Part shown: one piece after another, positions 1-9,170 of the stretch
Numbering within the stretch: position 1 is the first letter of the stretch
How the letters are laid out: each line of letters starts with the position of its first letter
Source of the DNA: Prochlorococcus sp. AG-363-B05
Lineage (GTDB): Bacteria; Cyanobacteriota; Cyanobacteriia; PCC-6307; Cyanobiaceae
Assembly: GCA_003278445.1 (NCBI GenBank)
Contig: QCFD01000001.1
Location: 62,001 to 126,000 of the forward strand
Direction of reading: 5' to 3'
Length of the DNA stretch: 64,000 nucleotides
Made by a program: the position numbers and the translations under genes
The notes under the pieces: generated by a model
Told to the model about the DNA's origin: nothing
The model's database searches: none
What the model saw: only the letters and a program-made list of their open reading frames with translations

Positions 1-816
1 TTACCTTCTTTGTCTAATCAATTACAACAAGAATTGTTATTCCAAGTATTGGAGGGTATTAATTCGGCTTTAAATGTTCAAGGTGCAAAACTGATAGGCG
101 GACATACATTGGAATCCAGAACAATACCTGAAGAGCCTTTTTCTCTCGGTATTGAAAGCTCATTAACTGTAAACGGAATTATTGATGATAAAACATATTT
201 TTGGCTTAAAGGAGGTATGAAAAAGGGAGATCAAATTCTCATTAGCCGTCCTTTAGGTACTGGAGTGATTTTTTCTGCATTTATGAATGGTTATGTCAAA
301 CCTTATCTTCTCGACTCTGTCCTAAAAGAACTTAATAAAAGCCAACATGAAATTGTTGATTATATTAATCAATTAAAAAATAAAGATCTAAATTCGAATG
401 TTGTGAATTCATGCACTGACATAACTGGTTTTGGTTTATTAGGACATCTATCTGAAATGCTTGAATCTGCAAATATTGATCAACTAAGAATGAATTTAGA
501 ACCTTTTAAAATTATTCTTGAGCTTGATAAAATACCAATTTATCAAGGAGTAAAAGAACTTTTAGCTGAAGGATTTGAGAGTACCTTGTCACCGTCAAAT
601 GAAATTTTTTTAAAAAATATTAATGGAGCAAAAAACTTGAGATTTGAACTCATATATAATGATTTTGATTTTAGCAGTTCATTATATAATATTATGTTAA
701 AAGTTTTAGTTGACCCACAAACTTGTGGGCCTTTGGTTATTACTTGTTCACCAATTTATGCAGCAAAACTCATTAAAAATGGACCTTGGAGGAAAATTGG
801 AATTATTTCCTCATGA
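1..816 (+). CDS. selD: Selenide, water dikinase-like (SelD) C-terminal part, cut by the window edge
   Basis: The reading frame is open from base 1, so the true start lies outside the window. The visible part resembles the AIRS-like ATP-binding fold of SelD: a segment GGHTLESRTIPEEPFSLG near residue 33, then CTDITGFGLLGHLSEML, and near the end DPQTCGPLVI, a SelD-family hallmark. SelD makes selenophosphate from selenide and ATP. In cyanobacteria this domain is often fused behind an NADH-dehydrogenase-like flavoprotein domain; whether that is so here cannot be seen. It converges on cca with a gap of 16 bases. An internal TTG at base 10 is not a likely start. Family assignment is good; selenium metabolism in this organism is not shown by the window. 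Confidence 0.8.
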   Translation, partial: LPSLSNQLQQELLFQVLEGINSALNVQGAKLIGGHTLESRTIPEEPFSLGIESSLTVNGIIDDKTYFWLKGGMKKGDQILISRPLGTGVIFSAFMNGYVKPYLLDSVLKELNKSQHEIVDYINQLKNKDLNSNVVNSCTDITGFGLLGHLSEMLESANIDQLRMNLEPFKIILELDKIPIYQGVKELLAEGFESTLSPSNEIFLKNINGAKNLRFELIYNDFDFSSSLYNIMLKVLVDPQTCGPLVITCSPIYAAKLIKNGPWRKIGIISS

Positions 817-832
817 TGAATTACTTGATTCG

Positions 833-2089
833 TTATATTATATTTTTTTCATCAATCGATTTCATTCTTTGCCGCTTTATTTCTATTCCTATATCTGGCC
901 CTGAATCCCATCCTTGATTAATCAACTCATCTCCTTTGATTGGTGACTCTATATGCCTCCAGTTGTTGAGCCAACATACTAAATATTTTTTAAAAGGGTT
1001 ATTTCTACATATTTCTAGTAAGAAAGAAGATTCATTTGCATCTATTCCTTCGAGAACATTTGTCCACTTGGATGGAGGCCAACTTTCGTACAATTTACTA
1101 GATTTTATATTATTTAGATATTGATTTAATTGACAAGCTCCTTCAATTATCTTTTTTTGTTTTTGTGATAATTTTAGCCTGTCTGCAAGATATAATGGAT
1201 TTTCAGCCTCATAAATAAATGCAGTAAGAGGTTCAATATTTGACTTTTTTGCAATAATTATTTTTTCGAAGAGACTGTTATCATTCTGTAATTTCGAATC
1301 TATTATTTTTAGCGCACCCCATTCTTGTAGATTTTTTAATGCATTCTTCCAATCATTACTTTCGAATAGTAATTGAAGCTCCATTCTTAATCTGATTGAT
1401 AATGCTGAAGGGGCTAAATCAGGATTATCTCCAATATGCCAATCCCAAGGCCAAGAATTTATGGTATCTTGTATTTGTCTTAAGGATTTATTGGATAGAT
1501 TAAAACCTAACTTTGATGAATACCTAGAAGCTCTAATAATGCGTGTGGGGTCCTCAAGAACACTTAAGTCATGAAGAAAATCTATTCTCATATTAGAAAT
1601 TGCATCTAATCCATAAAATAAATCTATTAGTTTATATTCTTTAAGTTCAATTGCCATTGCATTAATATTGAAGTCTCTTCTAATTAAATCATTTTTTATT
1701 GATGATGATTTAACCACTGGATTTTCACCTGGAATAGGATAACTTTCTTCACGTGCGCTTGCAATATCAACTTTTATACCATCAATTGTTATTTCTGAGG
1801 TTTTATAAGTCGTGTTATTTCGTATAACTTTTACTCTATTCTTGCCAAGAATTCTTTTTAATTCTTTTACATAGTTTGTGCTATCACCTTCTATTATTAA
1901 ATCTAAATCATTAAAGCTAATCTTATGATCTTTATATTTTGATTTTGTTATGATGTCTCTAACAATTCCACCCACAATTGCAATAGAGTTTATATTAACT
2001 GATTTAGCTGCATCTAATAGGATAGTGAGAATCCCACTAGGTAGTTCTTTTATCTCTTTTTCAATTCTGGTTTGATTAAATAATTCCAT
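833..2089 (-). CDS. cca: tRNA nucleotidyltransferase / poly(A) polymerase family (CCA-adding enzyme)
   Basis: This class II nucleotidyltransferase adds or repairs the 3' CCA of tRNAs. Visible motifs are GGIVRDIITKS (the GG(I/V)RD motif, residues about 40-50) and the metal-binding DLDLIIEG near residue 62, followed by an RRDFNINAMA motif and EDPTRIIRASRYSSKLGF, all typical of the bacterial head and neck domains. The length of 418 aa is usual. ATG start, 46 bases downstream of the pcrA stop on the same strand. At least one tRNA here (Thr-UGU at 24911) has no encoded CCA, so the activity is needed. Confidence 0.88.
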   Translation of the reverse strand: MELFNQTRIEKEIKELPSGILTILLDAAKSVNINSIAIVGGIVRDIITKSKYKDHKISFNDLDLIIEGDSTNYVKELKRILGKNRVKVIRNNTTYKTSEITIDGIKVDIASAREESYPIPGENPVVKSSSIKNDLIRRDFNINAMAIELKEYKLIDLFYGLDAISNMRIDFLHDLSVLEDPTRIIRASRYSSKLGFNLSNKSLRQIQDTINSWPWDWHIGDNPDLAPSALSIRLRMELQLLFESNDWKNALKNLQEWGALKIIDSKLQNDNSLFEKIIIAKKSNIEPLTAFIYEAENPLYLADRLKLSQKQKKIIEGACQLNQYLNNIKSSKLYESWPPSKWTNVLEGIDANESSFLLEICRNNPFKKYLVCWLNNWRHIESPIKGDELINQGWDSGPDIGIEIKRQRMKSIDEKNII

Positions 2090-2135
2090 GAGATATATAA
2101 TTATTTAAATTAATTAATATTTTTAGATTATAGAT

Positions 2136-4553
2136 TTATTCATCTATTAGTTTCAATGGTGCTAGTCTTGGGTCTAATATTTTTGTACCCATTCCAGCGA
2201 ATTTTATAGCTAGTGAGATTTTTTCCCCTGATCCAAAAACATGAGTTATTTTTCCTTCTCCAAAAGAAGAGTGTTCCACTTTATCGTTAACTGACCATTT
2301 CTTGCCAGGGGAAGGACCAGAATATTTTCTTCTTACACCATTTTCAGCTTCATTAAGAATAGACCTTTTATTTTCTTGGCGATCAATTCTTGTAAGTCTA
2401 TCTAGATTTTTTTCTCTTCTTAGTGTTGTCCCACCAGATAAGGGGATATCGCCTTGAACAAGTTCTTCTGGAATTTCGGATAGAAATATAGATGCTATGG
2501 AAGGTTCTCTCATTCCTCCCCACATTCTTCTTTCAGTTGCATGAAAGAGAAATAGTTTTTCTTTTGCTCTAGTAAGTCCTACATAGCAAAGTCTTCTTTC
2601 TTCCTCAAGGGAAGATGGATCATCAAGTGATCTATAACTTGGGAATAAACCTTGCTCCATTCCAACAAGACAAACAACAGGAAATTCCAAACCTTTACTG
2701 CTGTGAAGAGTCATCAATGTGACGCGGTTTGATGCAGTGTCTTTATTGTCTGCATCACTTGATAAGGCAGCCGTTGATAAAAAACCTTCTAAATTTGCGT
2801 CTTCACTCTCCTCTTGATATTGCAAAGCAGCATTAACTAATTCTTGAAGATTACGCCGTCTTTCTTCTGCTTCATCTGTCCCTGTTGCAATTAATTCGCT
2901 TAGGTAGCCACTTTTTTCTAAAACTAATTGAACTAACTCAGCAGGGCTTGATGAAAGGAGATGACTTTGTAATTCATTGATGAGCTCACTAAAAATCAAA
3001 AGACCTTTGGCTGATCTTCCAGCAAGAGATCTTACAGCTTCGGGATCACTTACTACTTCCCAAAGAGGGATTTTTAGTTGGCTTGCAGCATCACTTAGCC
3101 TTTGAACTGTCGTTTTACCAATTCCCCTTTTGGGAACGTTTAAAACTCTCAGAAGACTGATACTGTCAGATGGGTTAATTAAAAGTCTTAAATATGCCAA
3201 AAGATCTTTGATTTCTCTTCGGTCGTAAAAACGCAATCCTCCAACCACAATATATGGAATACTCCAGCGGACTAAAGAGTCTTCAATAGCTCTTGATTGT
3301 GCATTCGTTCTGTAAAGAATAGCCATATCTCCCCAATTTAATTCTGGATTCGACGCATCTAAAATTCTTAGCCTATGAATAACGGCCTCCGCCTCTGCTA
3401 TCTCATCATCGCACCTTGTTAATTTAATAGGCTCTCCTTCTCCTCTTGTGGCTCTAAGAATTTTATCTATTCGTTCTTTGTTGTTAGAAATTAATGAATT
3501 GGCTGCATCAAGAATGGTAGATGTCGATCTATAATTTTCTTCAAGTTTTACTAGAGTTGATTCGTTTTTGTTATCTTGATTCTCCTTCCCAAAATCCTTT
3601 TGAAACCCCATTAAGATTCTGAAATCTGCAGCTCTAAAGCTATAAATACTTTGATCAGCATCACCAACGACAAAAACCGAACGATTATTCCAATTTTCAA
3701 AAGAAGATGGTTCTTTACCATTGGTAACCAATAGTTTGATTAATTCATATTGTGTCCAATTAGTATCTTGATATTCATCAACTAAAATATGTTTAAAACG
3801 ATTATGCCAATAACTTCTGATTCTTTCATTTTGCTGTAGCAATTGAACAGGTATTAATAGTAGATCATCAAAATCTAAGGCATTATTAGCGGCCAAGGCT
3901 TTCCTGTAAAGTCTATAAGTTTCAGCAACTAATCTTCCTCTTTGACCTTCTTCATTCTTTACTAAATCATCAGGAAGCAAACATTGATTCTTGGCATTAC
4001 TGATTGCCCAGCGGACTTTTTTGGGTTCAAATCTTTTTGGATCTAATTGTAGGTCTTGTGTAACTATTTCTTTGATAAGACTTTGAGCATCTGTTTCGTC
4101 ATATATAGAAAACTGTCTAGTCCATGTCAACCCTTCAGGATCTTTGAACTTATCAATATCAAAGCGCAATAATCTAGCAAATAAAGCATGAAAAGTACCT
4201 ATCCATAATTCACGGCTAATCTCACGATATATCCGATTACGAATTTGTCTTTGTTCTGCAACTTGTAAAGTAGACCAAGGCTTACCATGACTAATATTTG
4301 ATAATCTTTTTGCTAGTAGTAATTCAAGTCTATCTTTCATTTCTCTTGCCGCTTTATTGGTAAAAGTAACTGCAAGAATAGAGCTAGGGTCAACTTTATA
4401 TTCAGTAATTAGATGAGCAATACGATGAGTAAGAGCTCTAGTCTTCCCGCTTCCTGCACCTGCTATTACTAGTAGAGGACCATGAAAATGATCAACTGCA
4501 TAAGACTGGGCCTCGTTTAATCCATTCAAGAATATGCTGTTTGATTCTTTCAT
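2136..4553 (-). CDS. pcrA: UvrD/PcrA-type superfamily 1 DNA helicase
   Basis: This 805-aa 3'-5' DNA helicase acts in repair and in removal of proteins from DNA. It has the full SF1A motif set: Q-motif LNEAQSYAV, Walker A GAGSGKTRALTHRI near residue 32, motif Ia VTFTNKAAREM, Walker B ILVDEYQDTN, motif III VGDADQSIYSFRAAD, motif IV ENYRST, motif V VTLMTLHSSKGLEFPVV and motif VI RLCYVGLTRAKEKLF. The C-terminal tail includes a VEHSSFGEGKITHVFGSG segment as in the PcrA C-terminal domain. UvrD, PcrA and the name Rep cannot be separated by sequence here; PcrA-like is the best description. ATG start. Confidence 0.92.
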   Translation of the reverse strand: MKESNSIFLNGLNEAQSYAVDHFHGPLLVIAGAGSGKTRALTHRIAHLITEYKVDPSSILAVTFTNKAAREMKDRLELLLAKRLSNISHGKPWSTLQVAEQRQIRNRIYREISRELWIGTFHALFARLLRFDIDKFKDPEGLTWTRQFSIYDETDAQSLIKEIVTQDLQLDPKRFEPKKVRWAISNAKNQCLLPDDLVKNEEGQRGRLVAETYRLYRKALAANNALDFDDLLLIPVQLLQQNERIRSYWHNRFKHILVDEYQDTNWTQYELIKLLVTNGKEPSSFENWNNRSVFVVGDADQSIYSFRAADFRILMGFQKDFGKENQDNKNESTLVKLEENYRSTSTILDAANSLISNNKERIDKILRATRGEGEPIKLTRCDDEIAEAEAVIHRLRILDASNPELNWGDMAILYRTNAQSRAIEDSLVRWSIPYIVVGGLRFYDRREIKDLLAYLRLLINPSDSISLLRVLNVPKRGIGKTTVQRLSDAASQLKIPLWEVVSDPEAVRSLAGRSAKGLLIFSELINELQSHLLSSSPAELVQLVLEKSGYLSELIATGTDEAEERRRNLQELVNAALQYQEESEDANLEGFLSTAALSSDADNKDTASNRVTLMTLHSSKGLEFPVVCLVGMEQGLFPSYRSLDDPSSLEEERRLCYVGLTRAKEKLFLFHATERRMWGGMREPSIASIFLSEIPEELVQGDIPLSGGTTLRREKNLDRLTRIDRQENKRSILNEAENGVRRKYSGPSPGKKWSVNDKVEHSSFGEGKITHVFGSGEKISLAIKFAGMGTKILDPRLAPLKLIDE

Positions 4554-4593
4554 TTTATAGACTTTAAATTAGTTAATTTAAGTTTGATTTTTT

Positions 4594-4812
4594 CTATCTT
4601 GATAAAGTTATATTTTTTTTTTGCTTATTTAGTTTAGAAAGTATGGTTTTTATTTGATTAAGTTCATGGTGAGAATTCAGAATTGATTTGATTTTTGTGT
4701 GCGGCATTTTTAGCTTTTTTGATATTCTTACCAACTCTTTTTCTAAACGATTTTTGTATTCGCTTAGTTCTTTAATGGATTCCTCAAACTCTTCTTCTTT
4801 AGGAATTGACAT
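4594..4812 (-). CDS. Small lysine-rich coiled-coil hypothetical protein
   Basis: A 72-aa ORF with an ATG start, 40 bases upstream of pcrA on the same strand. The product is charged and predicted largely helical: EEEFEESIKELSEYKNRLEK followed by repeated leucine/isoleucine spacing suggests a short coiled coil. No family is recognised. It lies between pcrA and the divergent cpeB promoter region, so it may be co-transcribed with pcrA. Codon usage looks like that of its neighbours. It could be a real small gene or chance; the open frame on AT-rich DNA with a coherent amphipathic pattern favours real. Confidence 0.5.
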   Translation of the reverse strand: MSIPKEEEFEESIKELSEYKNRLEKELVRISKKLKMPHTKIKSILNSHHELNQIKTILSKLNKQKKNITLSR

Positions 4813-4874
4813 TGCTTTTATTTTAACGATAGCTCAAATTACTTATATCCTCTTTGCTTATAAGCTTTTTGAGA

Positions 4875-4917
4875 TAACTGTAAGAATGATTTTACTGGAA
4901 ATTCATTCTTACAGTTA
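4875..4917. promoter_or_regulatory. Perfect 15-bp inverted repeat upstream of cpeB
   Basis: Left arm TAACTGTAAGAATGA (4875-4889) and right arm TCATTCTTACAGTTA (4903-4917) are exact reverse complements, separated by 13 bases. A further direct copy of the core ACTGTAAG occurs at 4957-4964. The downstream flank is not T-rich, so it does not look like a terminator for the plus strand. It lies about 130 bases before the cpeB start, where a transcription-factor operator or a 5'-leader RNA hairpin would sit. Its function is inferred. Confidence 0.6.
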
Positions 4918-4985
4918 AGAAGCATTTCGTTCTTCGGTCACTTTCTGTGAAACTTGACTGTAAGTCTTAAGTTGAATAACGAGTA

Positions 4986-5020
4986 AGTAAAGACTATTTG
5001 GACTTTACTCTAACTTTTTT
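4986..5020 (+). promoter_or_regulatory. Leader hairpin with T-run before cpeB
   Basis: AGTAAAG (4986-4992) and CTTTACT (5003-5009) form a 7-bp stem with a 10-base loop, followed a few bases later by a run of six T (5015-5020). If the cpeB transcript starts upstream, this could be a weak intrinsic terminator or attenuator in the leader. The stem is short and AT-rich, so the call is tentative. Confidence 0.3.
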
Positions 5021-5044
5021 ACTTAACAGAGGCTAAGAAATTAA

Positions 5045-5596
<552 letters not shown>

Positions 5597-5659
5597 GAAA
5601 TTAACTTTAAGTCTATTTACTTTATTCAAGCACTTTTGAAAAACTTTTTTTAAGTCACT

Positions 5660-6127
5660 ATGAAATCAGCAGTTACAACCGTTGTTAGTGCAGCTGATGC
5701 AGCAGGAAGATTTCCTAGCATGAGCGATTTTGAATCTGTGAAAGGTTCTTTTGATAGGGCGAAAGCTCGTCTAGAGGCTGCAGAGAAACTTGCTTCTTGC
5801 CTTGATAAATTTACCAACCTTGCAGTTGATGCTGTCTATCAAAATGGCTCATATGAACAAGCTAATAAAGATAAATGCGTAAGAGACATACATCATTACT
5901 TGCGTCTTATTAATTATTGCTTAGTCACTGGTGGCACTGGCCCTTTAGATGAATGGGGAATATCAGGTATGAGAGAAATTATTCGCATCCAGTTATTGCC
6001 AACAACTGCATATATAGAAGCATTTATTTTCATTCGAGATGAAATTAAACTCAATGATGTTATGAGTCAGCAAGCTGAAACAGAATTTAAAGGCTTACTG
6101 GACTATTTGATAAACGCACTGGCTTAA
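5660..6127 (+). CDS. cpeA: Phycoerythrin (class III) alpha subunit, shortened
   Basis: Alpha chain partner of CpeB. The sequence starts MKSAVTTVVSAADAAGRFPS and contains the conserved HYLRLINYCLVTGGTGPLDE region. At 155 aa it is about nine residues shorter than the usual 164. The shortening lies just before the chromophore cysteine (C73 here, equivalent to alpha-C82), where the ordinary chain has a longer loop. The second alpha bilin cysteine (alpha-139/140, normally in a FARNRGCAPRDMS-like stretch) is missing: the corresponding stretch reads FIRDEIKLNDVMS. The alpha subunit therefore probably carries one bilin. Such reductions are a known trend in Prochlorococcus phycoerythrin. ATG start. 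Confidence 0.95.
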   Translation: MKSAVTTVVSAADAAGRFPSMSDFESVKGSFDRAKARLEAAEKLASCLDKFTNLAVDAVYQNGSYEQANKDKCVRDIHHYLRLINYCLVTGGTGPLDEWGISGMREIIRIQLLPTTAYIEAFIFIRDEIKLNDVMSQQAETEFKGLLDYLINALA

Positions 6128-6178
6128 AAAACTAAATTTAATTTAGAAATTTTGATTGAGTATAAAACTTAACTTATA

Positions 6179-6775
6179 ATGAGTAATGATAAATATTTTA
6201 AAAAATATATTGAATTGTATGAAGATTTTTTGCATCCCAATCCAAATATTAATTCTAAAGCAATCTTTTTGTTGAAAAAAGAGTTTAGAGTCCAATTTAT
6301 GAATCAGCTTTTAACAAATTTAGAAGAAGAAGATCTACTAATAAGAAGAAAATCAATATTAGCTTTGGGGGAATATGGAGAAGAGATATTTAAACAAATC
6401 TTGCCTTTATATATAAATAGTCACAGTACAATTGTCAAGGTTAGTTGTCTTAAAATAATCATTAAGGTTATCGTTAATTTTAATTTAAAGCAATTAAATC
6501 AGGATGTAATGAAAGTGTTGGATGAAGCAATTAATGATAGTTCGCCTGAAATCATACTAAGTGTTACTTCTCTTTTAAGACAGTTAGGAATAAATGGTAG
6601 AGATGCTTTGATGAAAAATTGTAGAGACGCAGACTTATTAAGAGCGAAAGCTTCAGTTAGCGCACTTATAGAGATGAAAGATGAAACTGTAACTGATTTC
6701 TTTGATCAATTATTAAATGATAAATCAATTGATCCAATGATAAGGAAAGATATTTTGAGAGATAAAAATATTTGA
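6179..6775 (+). CDS. cpeZ: HEAT-repeat bilin lyase accessory protein CpeZ
   Basis: A 198-aa alpha-helical HEAT-repeat protein of the E/F bilin lyase clan. Repeats are visible as LIRRKSILALGEYGEEIFKQ, STIVKVSCLKIIIKVI and LLRAKASVSALIEMKDE. In organisms where it has been studied CpeZ works with CpeY and acts as a chaperone-like helper in phycoerythrobilin attachment. The assignment rests on size, fold and position directly behind cpeA (51-base gap) with cpeY close by, which matches phycoerythrin clusters of other picocyanobacteria. ATG start. It converges on the minus-strand lyase gene that follows, with a 25-base gap. Confidence 0.75.
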   Translation: MSNDKYFKKYIELYEDFLHPNPNINSKAIFLLKKEFRVQFMNQLLTNLEEEDLLIRRKSILALGEYGEEIFKQILPLYINSHSTIVKVSCLKIIIKVIVNFNLKQLNQDVMKVLDEAINDSSPEIILSVTSLLRQLGINGRDALMKNCRDADLLRAKASVSALIEMKDETVTDFFDQLLNDKSIDPMIRKDILRDKNI

Positions 6776-6800
6776 TATCTCAATTTATTTCTTAAAATTT

Positions 6801-7679
6801 TTAGCTATTGATTTTTCTTATAGCTAATTCAATTATTATTTTAACATTTTTATCTTTCTCAATTTCAAGAATTTCTTTTAGATAGTGTAGAGATTCTTTA
6901 ATATCAAGTTGCATTAATGACAATACAGCAGCTTTACGAATTTCTGGACTTTTATTCTTTAATTTTGAAATTAAGAGAGGAATTATAGATTCTATTTTAT
7001 ATATTTTTCCCACTAATTTAATGGCTTCAACTTGAACATTTTCAGTACTATCATTCATAGAACACTTTACTAATTCTATCGCCTCTTGATCTTGAGACTG
7101 TCTGATATGTTCTTCAAGGGCCGAAATTGCAGCTGATTTAACTTTAGTGTTTTTTGATGTGGCTGCTTTTTTTATTGCGTTTGGTGCATTAGCTCCAATA
7201 AATCCTAAAGCCCATGTAGCAAGACCATGTTGCATTTCTGTAAGTGCTTGATTTTCTAGGAGAATTATTAAATGCTGAACAGCAGCTTCACCAAAAATTG
7301 CGATTGCACCAGCTGCAGAGCATTGAACTACAGAATCTGAATCATTGGTAAGTGCTTTGATTAAATGAGGTAAAGCTGTTGAATCTCCAACTAACTTTAA
7401 AGTCTTCGCTGCGGCTCTTCTTTGTATAACATTTTTACTATTCAGAAGAGCATTAATTAAATGAGGTAATGCTGGTTTCCCTATGATACCTAATTGTTCT
7501 GCATACTTTCTTCTAACTAAACCATCTTTATCACTAAGGCCTTTGAGTAAGAACTGGATTTTTTCAGGTTTTCTTTTTTCTTCTATTTTTAGCATGTTTT
7601 TGTATCTCATGAATTTTGGATTTTCTTCTTCACTGTTTAGTTGAATTTCAGAGTCATTATCCAGTTTTTTGTTATCCAC
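6801..7679 (-). CDS. cpeF: HEAT-repeat bilin lyase, CpeF/MpeV-like
   Basis: A 292-aa protein made of tandem HEAT-like repeats, for example DGLVRRKYAEQLGIIGKPAL, QRRAAAKTLKLVGDSTALP and VQCSAAGAIAIFGEAAVQHL. The central HGLATWALGFIGANAPNAI segment is of the type found in CpeF/MpeV lyases. CpeF in other cyanobacteria handles attachment at the doubly linked beta-C50/C61 site, and those cysteines are present in CpeB here. It is transcribed against its neighbours and diverges from cpeY across 152 bases. The start is GTG at 7679; the first 45 residues are charged and poorly conserved in type. Other E/F-type lyases (CpeU, MpeU) cannot be excluded by eye. Confidence 0.65.
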   Translation of the reverse strand: MDNKKLDNDSEIQLNSEEENPKFMRYKNMLKIEEKRKPEKIQFLLKGLSDKDGLVRRKYAEQLGIIGKPALPHLINALLNSKNVIQRRAAAKTLKLVGDSTALPHLIKALTNDSDSVVQCSAAGAIAIFGEAAVQHLIILLENQALTEMQHGLATWALGFIGANAPNAIKKAATSKNTKVKSAAISALEEHIRQSQDQEAIELVKCSMNDSTENVQVEAIKLVGKIYKIESIIPLLISKLKNKSPEIRKAAVLSLMQLDIKESLHYLKEILEIEKDKNVKIIIELAIRKINS

Positions 7680-7831
7680 TAGAAATTCTATTATAGGGTC
7701 TAGATAAAATAATGAGCTACTATAGGCTTATATATATTTTCATCAAACTATCTTTTTTAATTCATCATACAATTTATGCTGAAAATACATCTTTTAGCTT
7801 ATCCATAACAATATAGATTCTTATATTCAAA

Positions 7832-9139
7832 GTGCAAAACAACCCTTTTGATAATCTACCCAAAACAACTAAAGAAGATGCTATCAATACTCTTACAAAA
7901 CCTATTGCTAAACTTAGCTCCTCAGCTGACTATTATAAAGCAGTATTTCACTTAGCAAAATTTCCATGTGAAGAGTCACAAAACGTACTTATTAATTTTA
8001 TTAAATTAGATTTTCAAAAACTTGAATTTCAGATAGCAAAAAGAAAAGCTATAGAGGTACTTGCTATTTTTGATTGTAAGAAAGCCATACCAATTATTGG
8101 AGGATTTTTACAAAATGATGATCCTTATCTTGTTGAGACTTCTATTTGGTCATTGGGGAAACTTAAATGCAATGATATTAATATTATTAATCAGATTTGC
8201 TCAATACTATATAAGCAGTTTAATAATAAAAGAGTAGTAATACAAGTATTAACAATTCTTGGAGTTAAAAAAGAAATTGAGAAGATTAGATTATTAGCAA
8301 AAGATAAGCAATCATCTAATGGCGTTAAGAGTGCCTCTCTGGCGGCATTAATAAAACTTGCAGGTGAAGAAGATAAACTTATTGATTTGAAAGATTTTTT
8401 GAGATTATCTAATCAAAATGATAGACATTGTGCAGTTCAGGACATTATTAATGCGGGTCATTTATCTGTTATACCATTTTTACTTCAGGTACCCATTTCA
8501 CCATCATTTAAAATAAAAGCAATAGAATCTCTTTGGACTAATGAGTTGATTTCTATTCAAGATATAAATCTAATTAATTCTTTAGATTCAGTTATTATTG
8601 ACGATCCTAACAAGATAAATACTTTAGACATTAATAATTTTAAAACAGATATAAATTTTTTAATTGATCAACTTTTTCATACAGATTTTAATAGATGTTA
8701 TCAATCAATGAAAGAATTACAAAAATACCCTTCAGATGAGATTTTGCATTATTTAAATATTAATTGGGATAGAGCTAAAGTAGACTATGGAGCTATATAT
8801 TTTTTTATAAATGCATATAAATTTATATTAGAAGATGGATGCTACGATAATACACTTTTACAAAAAGTCAATTTTATTTTATCAGATAATTGGCCGGATT
8901 ATATTAAATTTAAATCCTCTGCTATACAAGTTTTGGGTTATTTGAATGATACTAGATTCCATCAAAAATTTGAACATTTTTCAGATGAGAGGTTAACACC
9001 TTTTTGGAAAAATAGATATACAGCATTGCTCATTTCTCAAGATAAGGAAATTGGTATCAAAAAAGATTATGCAAAATTATTCTTAAATGATAGTCATAGA
9101 TTTGTAAGACTAAAGGCAAGACAAATTTCTTTTTATTAA
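7832..9139 (+). CDS. cpeY: Bilin lyase CpeY (HEAT repeat)
   Basis: A 435-aa HEAT-repeat protein, the length expected for CpeY, the E/F-type lyase that attaches phycoerythrobilin to alpha-C82 of phycoerythrin. Repeats include KRKAIEVLAIFDCKKAIPII, YLVETSIWSLGKLKCNDINI and VKSASLAALIKLAGEEDKL. The alpha-C82 equivalent (C73) is present in CpeA. The start codon is GTG at 7832. The gene lies divergent from the cpeF-like gene and convergent with cpeT; its stop codon is inside a long AT-only inverted repeat. Confidence 0.75.
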   Translation: MQNNPFDNLPKTTKEDAINTLTKPIAKLSSSADYYKAVFHLAKFPCEESQNVLINFIKLDFQKLEFQIAKRKAIEVLAIFDCKKAIPIIGGFLQNDDPYLVETSIWSLGKLKCNDINIINQICSILYKQFNNKRVVIQVLTILGVKKEIEKIRLLAKDKQSSNGVKSASLAALIKLAGEEDKLIDLKDFLRLSNQNDRHCAVQDIINAGHLSVIPFLLQVPISPSFKIKAIESLWTNELISIQDINLINSLDSVIIDDPNKINTLDINNFKTDINFLIDQLFHTDFNRCYQSMKELQKYPSDEILHYLNINWDRAKVDYGAIYFFINAYKFILEDGCYDNTLLQKVNFILSDNWPDYIKFKSSAIQVLGYLNDTRFHQKFEHFSDERLTPFWKNRYTALLISQDKEIGIKKDYAKLFLNDSHRFVRLKARQISFY

Positions 9140-9168
9140 ATTATTTTTAGCTAAATAATTTAATAAAA
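9131..9168. terminator. AT-only bidirectional terminator candidate between cpeY and cpeT
   Basis: TTTTATTAAATTATTT (9131-9146) and AAATAATTTAATAAAA (9153-9168) are perfect 16-bp reverse complements with a 6-base loop. The left arm contains the cpeY stop codon. It sits between two convergent genes and has T-rich ends on both strands, but no G or C in the stem, so termination strength is uncertain. Confidence 0.5.
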
Positions 9169-9170
9169 TT

